Shown piece by piece: positions 30,201 to 45,200 of a stretch of DNA of 64,000 nt (position 1 is its first letter; each line of letters opens with the position of its first letter). The stretch is taken from contig CM034533.1 of assembly GCA_020002185.1 (NCBI GenBank), positions 73,186,805-73,250,804 of the forward strand. The letters run 5' to 3'. The position numbers and the translations under genes were made by a program. The notes below the pieces were generated by a model, which saw only the letters and a program-made list of their open reading frames with translations, did no database searches and was not told the DNA's origin. The stretch comes from Paraescarpia echinospica (Eukaryota > Annelida > Polychaeta > Sabellida > Siboglinidae).

Positions 30201-33200
30201 TATACAATAGGATTAGATTTTATTCGAACAATTGATTAGTCTTAACCATGTGACATGATCATATTGCAATACAATTATTATAAATGTGTAATAAGTGATA
30301 GAGTAACGACAATAAAAATATTTTATTCTTAAAAAGTAGACCGTACTGATGAGTGTAAAATACTATCGTTGTCTTACATGCAGGGCAGTTTCTAATCTCA
30401 CATCTATTTAACAGCGTCGACCACCGCCTCGGTGGACACAACAGGATCGACTGAAGGTTCGACGTCGGAAGCGACAACAGAAGCAGTCGCAACAAGTACG
30501 AGTGAAGAAACTACGCAGACGGCTGAAACAACGAGCGAATGTAAATACCATCCTTTCCTAACTGATAAAACAATTAACAATATAATAAAGTGAATGCACA
30601 CATGGTATAGATACAGTAATCGGATATAATATGTTATATTATAATAGTTAATAAAAAAAAAACATTTCTAGAGCATCGCGAATATCTTTGTCCGATGACA
30701 TGATATGTATATAATTGAACCCGATTTTATTCGAACAATTAATTAGACTGAACTATGTGACATTATCGTATCGCAATACAATTATTATAAATGTGCAATA
30801 AGTCATAGATTAACGGCAATAACAAAATATTTTATTTTTAAAAAGTAGACCGTACTGACCAGAGTAAAATGCTATCGTTGTCTTACATGCAGGGTTGTTT
30901 ATAATCTCACATCTATTTAACAGCGTCGACCACCGCCTCGGTGGACACAACTGGATCGACTGAAGTTTTGACCTCGGAAGCGACAACAGAAGCAATCGCA
31001 ACAAGTACGAGTGAAGAAACTACGCAGACAGCTGAAACAACGAGCGATAGTAAATACCACTCTTTCCTAACTGACCAAACAATTCACAATATAATAAAGT
31101 GAACGCACACGTGGTATAAATTAAGTAATCGTATATAATATGTGATATTATAATAACTAATAAAAACATTTTTCTAGAGTATCGCGAAGATCTTTGTCCG
31201 ATCATATAATTTGTAAATAATTTAACTCGATTTTATTCGAACAATTGATTAGACTAAACTATGTGACATTATCATATCGCAATACAATTATTATAAACGT
31301 GTAATAAGTCATAGTCACGAAAATAAAAGGTTTATTTATCAAAGGTAGACCGTACTGATCAGTGTAAAATATTATCGATGTCTTACATGCAAGGCTATTT
31401 TTAATCTCACATCTATTTAACAGCGTCGACCACCGCCTCGGTGGACACAACTGGATCGACTGAAGGTTCGACCTCGGAAGCGACAACAGAAGCAGTCGCA
31501 ACAAGTAAGAGCGAAGAAACTACGCAGACAGCTGAAACAACGAGCGAAGGTAAATACCACCCTTTCCTAACTGACAAAACAATTCACAATATAATAAAGT
31601 GAATGCACACATGGTATAGATAGAGAAATCAGATATAATATGTTATATTATAATAGTTAATAAAAAAAAAACATTTCTAGAGCATCGCGAATTTCTTTGT
31701 CCGATTATATATTTTGTATACAATTGGATTATATTTTATTCGAACAGTTGATTAGTCTTAACCATGTGACATTATCTGATTGCAATACAATTTTTATAAA
31801 TGTGTAATAAGTCATAGAGTAACGACAATAAAAATATTTTATTTTTAAAAAGTAGACCGTACTGATGAGTGTAAAATACTATCGTTGTCTTACATGCAGG
31901 GCTGTTTCTAATCTCACATCTATTTAACAGCGTCGGCCACCGCCTCGGTGGACACAACAGGATCGACTGAAGGTTCGACCTCTGAAGCGACAACAGAAGC
32001 AGTCGCAACAAGTACGAGTGAAGAAACTACGCAGACAGCTGAAACAACGAGCGATAGTAAATACCACTCTTTCCTAACTGACCAAACAATTCACAATATA
32101 ATAATGTGAATGCACACATGGTATAGATACAGTAATCAGATATAATATGTTATATTATAATAGTTAATAATAAAAATCATTTCTAGAGCATCGCGACGTT
32201 CATTGTCCGATTATATATTTTGTATACAATAGGATTAGATTTTATTCGAACAGTTGATTAGTCTTAACCATGTGACATTATCATATTGCAATACAATTAT
32301 TATAAATGTGTAATAAGTGATAGAGTAACGACAATAAAAATATTTTATTCTTAAAAAGTAGACCGTACTGATGAGTGTAAAATACTATCGTTGTCTTACA
32401 TGCAGGGCAGTTTCTAATCTCACATCTATTTAACAGCGTCGACCACCGCCTCGGTGGACACAACTGGATCGACTGAAGTTTTGACCTCGGAAGCGACAAC
32501 AGAAGCAATCGCAACAAGTACGAGTGAAGAAACTACGCAGACAGCTGAAACAACGAGCGATAGTAAATACCACTCTTTCCTAACTGACCAAACAATTCAC
32601 AATATAATAAAGTGAATGCACACGTGGTATAAATTAAGTAATCGGATATAATATGTGATATTATAATTACTAATAAAAACATTTTTCTAGAGTATCGCGA
32701 AGATCTTTGTCCGATCATATAATGTGTAAATAATTGAACTCGATTTTATTCGAACAATTGATTAGACTAAACTATGTGACATTATCATATCGCAATACAA
32801 TTATTATAAACGTGTAATAAGTCATACAATCACGAAAATAAAAGGTTTATTTATCAAAGGTAGACCGTACTGATCAGTGTAAAATATTATCGTTGTCTTA
32901 CATGCAGGGCTATTTTTAATCCCACATCTATTTAACAGCGTCGACCACCGTCTCGTTGGACACAAGTGGATCGACTGAAGGTTCGACCTCGGAAGCGACA
33001 ACAGAAGCAGTCGCAACAAGTACGAGTGAAGAAACTACGCAGGCAGCTGAAACAATGATCGAAGGTAAATACCACCCTTTTCTAACTGAAAAAACAATTC
33101 CCAATATAATAAAGTGAATGCACACATGGTATAGATACAGAAATCAGATATAATATGTAATATTATAATAGTTAATAACAAAAAAACATTTCTAGAGCAT

Positions 33201-36200
33201 CGCAAATTTCTTTGTCCGATTATATATTGTGTATACAATTGGACTAGATTTTCTTCGAACAATTGATTAGTCTTAACCATGTCACATTATCATATCGCAA
33301 CACAATTACTATAAATGTGTAATAAGTCATAGAGTAACGACAATAAAAATATTATATTTTTAAAAAGTAGACCGTACTGATCAGTGTAAAATACTATCGT
33401 TGTCTTACATGCAGGGCTGTTTTCAATCTCACATCTATTTAACAGCGTCGACCACCGCCTCGGTGGACACAACTGGTTCGACTGAAGATTCGTCCACGGA
33501 AGCGAAAACAGAAGTAGTCGCAACAAGTACTAGCGAAGAAACTACGCAGACAGCTGAAACAACGAGCGAAGGTAAATACCACACTTTCCTAAGTGTCAAA
33601 ACAATTCACAATATAATAATGTGAATGCACACATGGTATAGATACAGTAATCAGATATAATATGTTATATTATAATAGTTAATAATAAAAATCATTTCTA
33701 GAGCATCGCGACGTTCATTGTCCGATTATATATTTTGTATACAATAGGATTAGATTTTATTCGAACAATTGATTAGTCTTAACCATGTGACATTATCATA
33801 TTGCAATACAATTATTATAAATGTGTAATAAGTGATAGAGTAACGACAATAACAATATTGTATTCTTAAAAAGTAGACCGTACTGATGAGTGTAAAATAC
33901 TATCGTTGTCTTACATGCAGGGCAGTTTCTAATCTCACATCTATTTAACAGCGACGACCACCGCCTCGGTGGACACAACTGGATCGACTGAAGTTTTGAC
34001 CTCGGAAGCGACAACAGAAGCAATCGCAACAAGTACGAGTGAAGAAACTACGCAGACAGCTGAAACAACGAGCGATAGTAAATACCACTCTTTCCTAACT
34101 GACCAAACAATTCACAATATAATAAAGTGAATGCACACGTGGTATAAATTAAGTAATCGGATATAATATGTGATATTATAATTACTAATAAAAACATTTT
34201 TCTAGAGTATCGCGAAGATCTTTGTCCGATCATATAATGTGTAAATAATTGAACTCGATTTTATTCGAACAATTGATTAGACTAAACTATGTGACATTAT
34301 CATATCGCAATACAATTATTATAAACGTGTAATAAGTCATACAATCACGAAAATAAAAGGTTTATTTATCAAAGGTAGACCGTACTGATCAGTGTAAAAT
34401 ATTATCGTTGTCTTACATGCAGGGCTATTTTTAATCCCACATCTATTTAACAGCGTCGACCACCGTCTCGTTGGACACAAGTGGATCGACTGAAGGTTCG
34501 ACCTCGGAAGCGACAACAGAAGCAGTCGCAACAAGTACGAGTGAAGAAACTACGCAGGCAGCTGAAACAATGATCGAAGGTAAATACCACCCTTTTCTAA
34601 CTGAAAAAACAATTCCCAATATAATAAAGTGAATGCACACATGGTATAGATACAGAAATCAGATATAATATGTAATATTATAATAGTTAATAACAAAAAA
34701 ACATTTCTAGAGCATCGCAAATTTCTTTGTCCGATTATATATTGTGTATACAATTGGACTAGATTTTCTTCGAACAATTGATTAGTCTTAACCATGTCAC
34801 ATTATCATATCGCAACACAATTACTATAAATGTGTAATAAGTCATAGAGTAACGACAATAAAAATATTATATTTTTAAAAAGTAGATCAGTGTAAAATAC
34901 TATCGTTGTCTTACATGCAGGGCTGTTTTCAATCTCACATCTATTTAACAGCGTCGACCACCGCCTCGGTGGACACAACTGGATCGACTGAAGTTTTGAC
35001 CTCGGAAGCGACAACAGAAGCAGTCGCAACAAGTAAGAGCGAAGAAACTACGCAGACAGCTGAAACAACGAGCGAAGGTAAATACCACCCTTTCCTAACT
35101 GACAAAACAATTCACAATATAATAAAGTGAATGCACACATGGTATAGATAGAGAAATCAGATATAATATGTTATATTATAATAGTTAATAAAAAAAAACA
35201 TTTCTAGAGCATCGCGAATTTCTTTGTCCGATTATATATTTTGTATACAATTGGATGATATTTTATTCGAACAGTTGATTAGTCTTAACCATGTGACATT
35301 ATCTGATTGCAATACAATTTTTATAAATGTGTAATAAGTCATAGAGTAACGACAATAAAAATATTTTATTTTTAAAAAGTAGACCGTACTGATGAGTGTA
35401 AAATACTATCGTTGTCTTACATGCAGGGCTGTTTCTAATCTCACATCTATTTAACAGCGTCGGCCACCGCCTCGGTGGACACAACAGGATCGACTGAAGG
35501 TTCGACCTCTGAAGCGACAACAGAAGCAGTCGCAACAATTACGAGTGAAGAAACTACGCAGACACCTGAAACAACGAGCGAAGGTAAATACCATCCTTTC
35601 CTAACTGATAAAACAATTCAAAATATAATAAAGTGAATGCACACATGGTATAGTTACAGTAATCGGATATAATATGTTATATTATAATAGTTAATAAAAA
35701 AAAACATTTCTAGAGTATCGCGAAAATCTTTGTCCGATGACATGATGTGAAAATAATTGAACTCGATTTTATTCGAACAATTAATTAGACTGAACTATGT
35801 GACATTATCGTATCGCAATACAATTATTATAAATGTGCAATAAGTCATAGATTAACGGCAATAACAAAATATTTTATTTTTTAAAAGTAGACCGTACTGA
35901 CCAGTGTAAAATGCTATCGTTGTCTTACATGCAGGGTTGTTTATAATCTCACATCTATTTAACAGCGTCGACCACCGCCTCGGTGGACACAACTGGATCG
36001 ACTGAAGTTTTGACCTCGGAAGCGACAACAGAAGCAATCGCAACAAGTACGAGTGAAGAAACTACGCAGACAGCTGAAACAACGAGCGATAGTAAATACC
36101 ACTCTTTCCTAACTGACCAAACAATTCACAATATAATAATGTGAATGCACACATGGTATAGATACAGTAATCAGATATAATATGTTATATTATAATAGTT

Positions 36201-39200
36201 AATAATAAAAATCATTTCTAGAGCATCGCGACGTTCATTGTCCGATTATATATTTTGTATACAATAGGATTAGATTTTATTCGAACAGTTGATTAGTCTT
36301 AACCATGTGACATTATCATATTGCAATACAATTATTATAAATGTGTAATAAGTGATAGAGTAACGACAATAAAAATATTTTATTCTTAAAAAGTAGACCG
36401 TACTGATGAGTGTAAAATACTATCGTTGTCTTACATGCAGGGCAGTTTCTAATCTCACATCTATTTAACAGCGTCGACCACCGCCTCGGTGGACACAACT
36501 GGATCGACTGAAGTTTTGACCTCGGAAGCGACAACAGAAGCAATCGCAACAAGTACGAGTGAAGAAACTACGCAGACAGCTGAAACAACGAGCGATAGTA
36601 AATACCACTCTTTCCTAACTGACCAAACAATTCACAATATAATAAAGTGAATGCACACGTGGTATAAATTAAGTAATCGGATATAATATGTGATATTATA
36701 ATTACTAATAAAAACATTTTTCTAGAGTATCGCGAAGATCTTTGTCCGATCATATAATGTGTAAATAATTGAACTCGATTTTATTCGAACAATTGATTAG
36801 ACTAAACTATGTGACATTATCATATCGCAATACAATTATTATAAACGTGTAATAAGTCATAGTCACGAAAATAAAAGGTTTATTTATCAAAGGTAGACCG
36901 TACTGATCAGTGTAAAATACTATCGTTGTCTTACATGCAGGGCTGTTTTCAATCTCACATCTATTTAACAGCGTCGACCACCGCCTCGGTGGACACAACT
37001 GGTTCGACTGAAGATTCGTCCACGGAAGCGAAAACAGAAGTAGTCGCAACAAGTACTAGCGAAGAAACTACGCAGACAGCTGAAACAACGAGCGAAGGTA
37101 AATACCACACTTTCCTAAGTGTCAAAACAATTCACAATATAATAATGTGAATGCACATATGGTATAGATACAGTAATCAGATATAATATGTTATATTATA
37201 ATAGTTAATAAAAAAAATCATTTCTAGAGCATCGCGACGTTCATTGTCCGATTATATATTTTGTATACAATAGGATTAGATTTTATTCGAACAATTGATT
37301 AGTCTTAACCATGTGACATGATCATATTGCAATACAATTATTATAAATGTGTAATAAGTGATAGAGTAACGACAATAAAAATATTTTATTCTTAAAAAGT
37401 AGACCGTACTGATGAGTGTAAAATACTATCGTTGTCTTACATGCAGGGCAGTTTCTAATCTCACATCTATTTAACAGCGTCGAACACCGCCTCGGTGGAC
37501 ACAACAGGATCGACTGAAGGTTCGACGTCGGAAGCGACAACAGAAGCAGTCGCAACAAGTACGAGTGAAGAAACTACGCAGACGGCTGAAACAACGAGCG
37601 AATGTAAATACCATCCTTTCCTAACTGATAAAACAATTAACAATATAATAAAGTGAATGCACACATGGTATAGATACAGTAATCGGATATAATCTGTTAT
37701 ATTATAATAGTTAATAAAAAAAAAACATTTCTAGAGCATCGCGAATATCTTTGTCCGATGACATGATATGTATATAATTGAACCCGATTTTATTCGAACA
37801 ATTAATTAGACTGAACTATGTGACATTATCGTATCGCAATACAATTATTATAAATGTGCAATAAGTCATAGATTAACGGCAATAACAAAATATTTTATTT
37901 TCAAAAAGTAGACCGTACTGACCACTGTAAAATGCTATCGTTGTCTTACATGCAGGGTTGTTTATAATCTCACATCTATTTAACAGCGTCGACCACCGCC
38001 TCGGTGGACACAACTGGATCGACTGAAGTTTTGACCTCGGAAGCGACAACAGAAGCAATCGCAACAAGTACGAGTGAAGAAACTACGCAGACAGCTGAAA
38101 CAACGAGCGATAGTAAATACCACTCTTTCCTAACTGACCAAACAATTCACAATATAATAAAGTGAATGCACACGTGGTATAAATTAAGTAATCGTATATA
38201 ATATGTGATATTATAATAACTAATAAAAACATTTTTCTAGAGTATCGCGAAGATCTTTGTCCGATCATATAATTTGTAAATAATTTAACTCGATTTTATT
38301 CGAACAATTGATTAGACTAAACTATGTGACATTATCATATCGCAATACAATTATTATAAACGTGTAATAAGTCATAGTCACGAAAATAAAAGGTTTATTT
38401 ATCAAAGGTAGACCGTACTGATCAGTGTAAAATATTATCGATGTCCTACATGCAAGGCTATTTTTAATCTCACATCTATTTAACAGCGTCGACCACCGCC
38501 TCGGTGGACACAACTGGATCGACTGAAGGTTCGACCTCGGAAGCGACAACAGAAGCAGTCGCAACAAGTAAGAGCGAAGAAACTACGCAGACAGCTGAAA
38601 CAACGAGCGAAGGTAAATACCACCCTTTCCTAACTGACAAAACAATTCACAATATAATAAAGTGAATGCACACATGGTATAGATAGAGAAATCAGATATA
38701 ATATGTTATATTATAATAGTTAATAAAAAAAAACATTTCTAGAGCATCGCGAATTTCTTTGTCCGATTATATATTTTGTATACAATTGGATTATATTTTA
38801 TTCGAACAGTTGATTAGTCTTAACCATGTGACATTATCTGATTGCAATACAATTTTTATAAATGTGTAATAAGTCATAGAGTAACGACAATAAAAATATT
38901 TTATTTTTAAAAAGTAGACCGTACTGATGAGTGTAAAATACTATCGTTGTCTTACATGCAGGGCTGTTTCTAATCTCACATCTATTTAACAGCGTCGGCC
39001 ACCGCCTCGGTGGACACAACAGGATCGACTGAAGGTTCGACCTCTGAAGCGACAACAGAAGCAGTCGCAACAAGTACGAGTGAAGAAACTACGCAGACAC
39101 CTGAAACAACGAGCGAAGGTAAATACCATCCTTTCCTAACTGATAAAACAATTCAAAATATAATAAAGTGAATGCACACATGGTATAGTTACAGTAATCG

Positions 39201-42200
39201 GATATAATATGTTATATTATAAAAGTTAATAAAAAAAAACATTTCTAGAGTATCGCGAAAATCTTTGTCCGATGACATGATGTGAAAATAATTGAACTCG
39301 ATTTTATTCGAACAATTAATTAGACTGAACTATGTGACATTATCGTATCGCAATACAATTATTATAAATGTGCAATAAGTCATAGATTAACGGCAATAAC
39401 AAAATATTGTATTTTTAAAAAGTAGACCGTACTGACCAGTGTAAAATGCTATCGTTGTCTTACATGCAGGGTTGTTTATAATCTCACATCTATTTAACAG
39501 CGTCGACCACCGCCTCGGTGGACACAACTGGATCGACTGAAGTTTTGACCTCGGAAGCGACAACAGAAGCAATCGCAACAAGTACGAGTGAAGAAACTAC
39601 GCAGACAGCTGAAACAACGAGCGATAGTAAATACCACTCTTTCCTAACTGACCAAACAATTCACAATATAATAATGTGAATGCACACATGGTATAGATAC
39701 AGTAATCAGATATAATATGTTATATTATAATAGTTAATAATAAAAATCATTTCTAGAGCATCGCGACGTTCATTGTCCGATTATATATTTTGTATACAAT
39801 AGGATTAGATTTTATTCGAACAGTTGATTAGTCTTAACCATGTGACATTATCATATTGCAATACAATTATTATAAATGTGTAATAAGTGATAGAGTAACG
39901 ACAATAAAAATATTTTATTCTTAAAAAGTAGACCGTACTGATGAGTGTAAAATACTATCGTTGTCTTACATGCAGGGCAGTTTCTAATCTCACATCTATT
40001 TAACAGCGTCGACCACCGCCTCGGTGGACACAACTGGATCGACTGAAGTTTTGACCTCGGAAGCGACAACAGAAGCAATCGCAACAAGTACGAGTGAAGA
40101 AACTACGCAGACAGCTGAAACAACGAGCGATAGTAAATACCACTCTTTCCTAACTGACCAAACAATTCACAATATAATAAAGTGAATGCACACGTGGTAT
40201 AAATTAAGTAATCGGATATAATATGTGATATTATAATTACTAATAAAAACATTTTTCTAGAGTATCGCGAAGATCTTTGTCCGATCATATAATGTGTAAA
40301 TAATTGAACTCGATTTTATTCGAACAATTGATTAGACTAAACTATGTGACATTATCATATCGCAATACAATTATTATAAACGTGTAATAATTCATACAAT
40401 CACGAAAATAAAAGGTTTATTTATCAAAGGTAGACCGTACTGATCAGTGTAAAATATTATCGTTGTCTTACATGCAGGGCTATTTTTAATCCCACATCTA
40501 TTTAACAGCGTCGACCACCGTCTCGTTGGACACAAGTGGATCGACTGAAGGTTCGACCTCGGAAGCGACAACAGAAGCAGTCGCAACAAGTACGAGTGAA
40601 GAAACTACGCAGGCAGCTGAAACAATGATCGAAGGTAAATACCACCCTTTTCTAACTGAAAAAACAATTCCCAATATAATAAAGTGAATGCACACATGGT
40701 ATAGATACAGAAATCAGATATAATATGTAATATTATAATAGTTAATAAAAAAAAACATTTCTAGAGCATCGCAAATTTCTTTGTCCGATTATATATTGTG
40801 TATACAATTGGACTAGATTTTCTTCGAACAATTGATTAGTCTTAACCATGTCACATTATCATATCGCAACACAATTACTATAAATGTGTAATAAGTCATA
40901 GAGTAACGACAATAAAAATATTATATTTTTAAAAAGTAGACCGTACTGATCAGTGTAAAATACTATCGTTGTCTTACATGCAGGGCTGTTTTCAATCTCA
41001 CATCTATTTAACAGCGTCGACCACCGCCTCGGTGGACACAACTGGATCGACTGAAGTTTTGACCTCGGAAGCGACAACAGAAGCAATCGCAACAAGTACG
41101 AGTGAAGAAATTACGCAGACAGCTGAAACAACGAGCGATAGTAAATACCACTCTTTCCTAACTGACCAAACAATTCACAATATAATAAAGTGAATGCACA
41201 CGTGGTATAAATTCAGTAATCGTATATAATATGTGATATTATAATAACTAATAAAAACATTTTTCTAGAGTATCGCGAAGATCTTTGTCCGATCATATAA
41301 TTTGTAAATAATTTAATTCGATTTTATTCGAACAATTGATTAGACTAAACAATGTGACATTATCATATCGCAATACAATTATTATAAACGTGTAATAAGT
41401 CATAGTCACGAAAATAAAAGGTTTATTTATCAAAGGTAGACCGTACTGATCAGTGTAAAATATTATCGATGTCTTACATGCAAGGCTATTTTTAATCTCA
41501 CATCTATTTAACAGCGTCGACCACCGCCTCGGTGGACACAACTGGATCGACTGAAGGTTCGACCTCGGAAGCGACAACAGAAGCAGTCGCAACAAGTAAG
41601 AGCGAAGAAACTACGCAGACAGCTGAAACGACGAGCGAAGGTAAATACCACCCTTTCCTAACTGACAAAACAATTCACAATATAATAAAGTGAATGCACA
41701 CATGGTATAGATAGAGAAATCAGATATAATATGTTATATTATAATAGTTAATAAAAAAAAACATTTCTAGAGCATCGCGAATTTCTTTGTCCGATTATAT
41801 ATTTTGTATACAATTGGATTATATTTTATTCGAACAGTTGATTAGTCTTAACCATGTGACATTATCTGATTGAAATACAATTTTTATAAATGTGTAATAA
41901 GTCATAGAGTAACGACAATAAAAATATTTTATTTTTAAAAAGTAGACCGTACTGATGAGTGTAAAATACTATCGTTGTCTTACATGCAGGGCTGTTTTCA
42001 ATCTCACATCTATTTAACAGCGTCGACCACCGCCTCGGTAGACACAACTGGTTCGACTGAACGTTCGTCCTCGGAAGCGACAACAGAAGCAGTCGCAACA
42101 AGTACGAGCGAAGAAACTACGCAGACAGCTGAAACAAAGAGCGAAGGTAAATACCACCCTTTCCTAACTGACAAAACAATTCACAATATAATAAAGTGAA

Positions 42201-45200
42201 TGCACAGATGGTATAGATACAGAAATCAGATATAATATGTTATATTATAATAGTTAATAATAAAAAAAATTCTAGAGCATCGCGACTTTCATTGTCCGAT
42301 TATATATTTTGTATACAATAGGATTAGATTTTATTCGAACAATTGATTAGTCTTAACCATGTGACATTATCGTATTGCAATACAATTATTATAAATGTGT
42401 AATAAGTGATAGAGTAACGACAATAAAAATATTTTATTCTTAAAAAGTAGACCGTACTGATGAGTGGAAAATACTATCGTTGTCTTACATGCAGGGCAGT
42501 TTCTAATCTCACATCTATTTAACAGCGTCGACCGCCGCCTCGGTGGACACTACTGGATCGACTGAAGGTTCGACCTCGGAAGCGACAACAGAAGCAGTCG
42601 CAACAAGTAAGAGTGAAGAAACTACGCAGACAGCTGAAACAACGAGCGAAGGTAAATACCATCCTTTCCTAACTGATAAAACAATTCACAATATAATAAA
42701 GTGAATGCACACTTGGTATAGATTTAGTAATCGGATATAATATGTGATATTATAATAACTAATAAAAACATTTTTCTAGAGTATCACGAAGATCTTTGTC
42801 CGATCATATAATGTGTAAATAATTGAACTCGATTTTATTCGAACAATTGATTAGACTAAACTATGTGACATTATCATATCGCAATACAATTATTATAAAC
42901 GTGTAATAAGTCATACATTCACGAAAATAAAAGGTTTATTTATCAAAGGTAGACCGTACTGATCAGTGTAAAATATTATCGTTGTCTTACATGCAGGGCT
43001 ATTTTTAATCTCACATCTATTTAACAGCGTCGACCACCGCCTCGGTGGACACAACTGGATCGACTGAAGGTTCGACCTCGGAAGCGAAAACAGAAGCAGT
43101 CGCAATAAGTACGAGTGAAGAAACTACTCAGACAGCTGAAACAATGATCGAAGGTAAATACCACCCTTTCCTAACTGACGAAACAATTCCCAATATAATA
43201 AAGTGAATGCACATATGGTATAGATACAGTAATCGGATATAATATGTTATATTATAACAGTTAATAAAAAATATGTCTAGAGCATCGCGAATTTCTTTGT
43301 CCGATTATATATTGTGTATACAATTGGACTAGATTTTCTTCGAACAATTGATTAGTTTTAACCATGTCACATAATCATATCGGAACACAATTATTATAAA
43401 TGTGTAATAAGTCATAGAGTAACGACAATAAAAATATTTTATTTTTAAAAAGTAGTCCGTACTGATGAGTGTAAAATACTATCGTTGTCTTACATGCAGG
43501 GCTGTTTTTAATCTCACATCTATTTAACAGCGTCGACCACCGCCTCGGTGGACAGTACTGGATCGACTGAAGGTTCGACCTCGGAAGCGACAACAGAAGC
43601 AGTCGCAACAAGTACGAGTGAAGAAACTACGCAGACAGCTGAAACAACGAGCGAAGGTAAATACCATCCTTTCCTAACTGATAAAACAATTCACAATATA
43701 ATAAAGTGAATGCACACATGGTATAGATACAGTAATCGGATATAATATGTTATATTATAATAGTTAATAAAGAAAAACCTTTTTAGAGTATCGCGAATTT
43801 CTTTGTCCGATTATATATTGTGTATACAATTGGACTAGATTTTCTTCGAACAATTGATTAGTCTTAACCATGTCACTTCATCATATCGCAACACAATTAT
43901 TATAAATGTGTAATAAGTCATAGAGTAACGACAATAAAAATATTATATTTTTAAAAAGTAGACCGTACTGATCAGTGTGAAATATTGTCGTTGTCTTACA
44001 TGCAGGGCTGTTTTTAATCTTACATGTATTTAACAGCGTCGACCACCGCTTCGGTGGACAGAACTGGATCGACTGAAGGTTCGACCTCAGAAGCGACAAC
44101 AGAAGCAGTCGCAACAAGTACGAGTGAAGAAACTACGCAGACAGCTGAAACAACGATCGAAGGTAAATACCACCCTTTCCTTAATGACAAAACAATTCCC
44201 AATATAATAAAGTGAATGCACATATGGTATAGATACAGTAATCGAATATAATATGTTATATTATAATAGTTAATAAAAAATATGTCTAGAGCATCGCGAA
44301 TTTCTTTGTCCGATTATATATTGTGTATACAATTGGACTAGATTTTCTTCGAACAATTGATTAGTCTTAACCATATCACATAATCATATCGGACCACAAT
44401 TATTATAAATGTGTAATAAGTCATAGAGTAACGACAATAAAAATATTTTGTTTTTAAAAAGTAGACCGTACTGATGAGTGTAAAATACTATCGTTGTCTT
44501 ACATGCAGGGCTGTTTTTAATCTCACATCTATTTAACAGCGTCGACCACCGCCTCGGTGGACACTACTGGTTCGACTGAAGGTTCGACCTCAGAAGCGAC
44601 AAGAGAAGCAGTCGCAACAAGTACGAGTGAAGGAACTACGCAGACAGCTGAAACAACGAGCGATGGTAAATACCACTCTTTCCTAACTGACCAAACAATT
44701 CACAATATAATAAAGTGAATGCACAGATGGTACAGTTACAATAATCGGATATAATATGTTATATTATAATAACTAATAAAAACATTTTTCTAGAGTATCA
44801 CGAAGATCTTTGTCCGATCATATAATGTGTAAATAATTGAACTCGATTTTATTCGAACAATTGATTAGACTAAACTATGTGACATTATGATATCGCAATA
44901 CAATTATTATAAACGTGTAATAAGTGATACATTCACGAAAATAAAAGGTTTATTTATCAAAGGTAGACCGTACTGATCAGTGTGAAATATTATAGTTGTC
45001 TTACATGCAGAGCTATTTTTAATCTCACATCTATTTAACAGCGTCGACCACCGCCTCGGTGGACACAACTGGATCGACTGAAGGTTCGACCTCGGAAGCG
45101 AAAACAGAAGCAGTCGCAATAAGTACGAGTGAAGAAACTACTCAGTCAGCTGAAACAATGATCGAAGGTAAATACCACCCTTTCCTAACTGACGAAATAA

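Noticed and set aside
43375..43611. Recurrent minus-strand open frame of about 78 codons starting MLRLLLLSLPRSN, present in most units, plus related ones starting MCIHFIILG or MIGQRSSRYS
   Set aside because: They are antisense to the exon and its neighbouring intron, recur only because the unit recurs, and change start, end and length with single-base variants. They have no splice or coding logic of their own.
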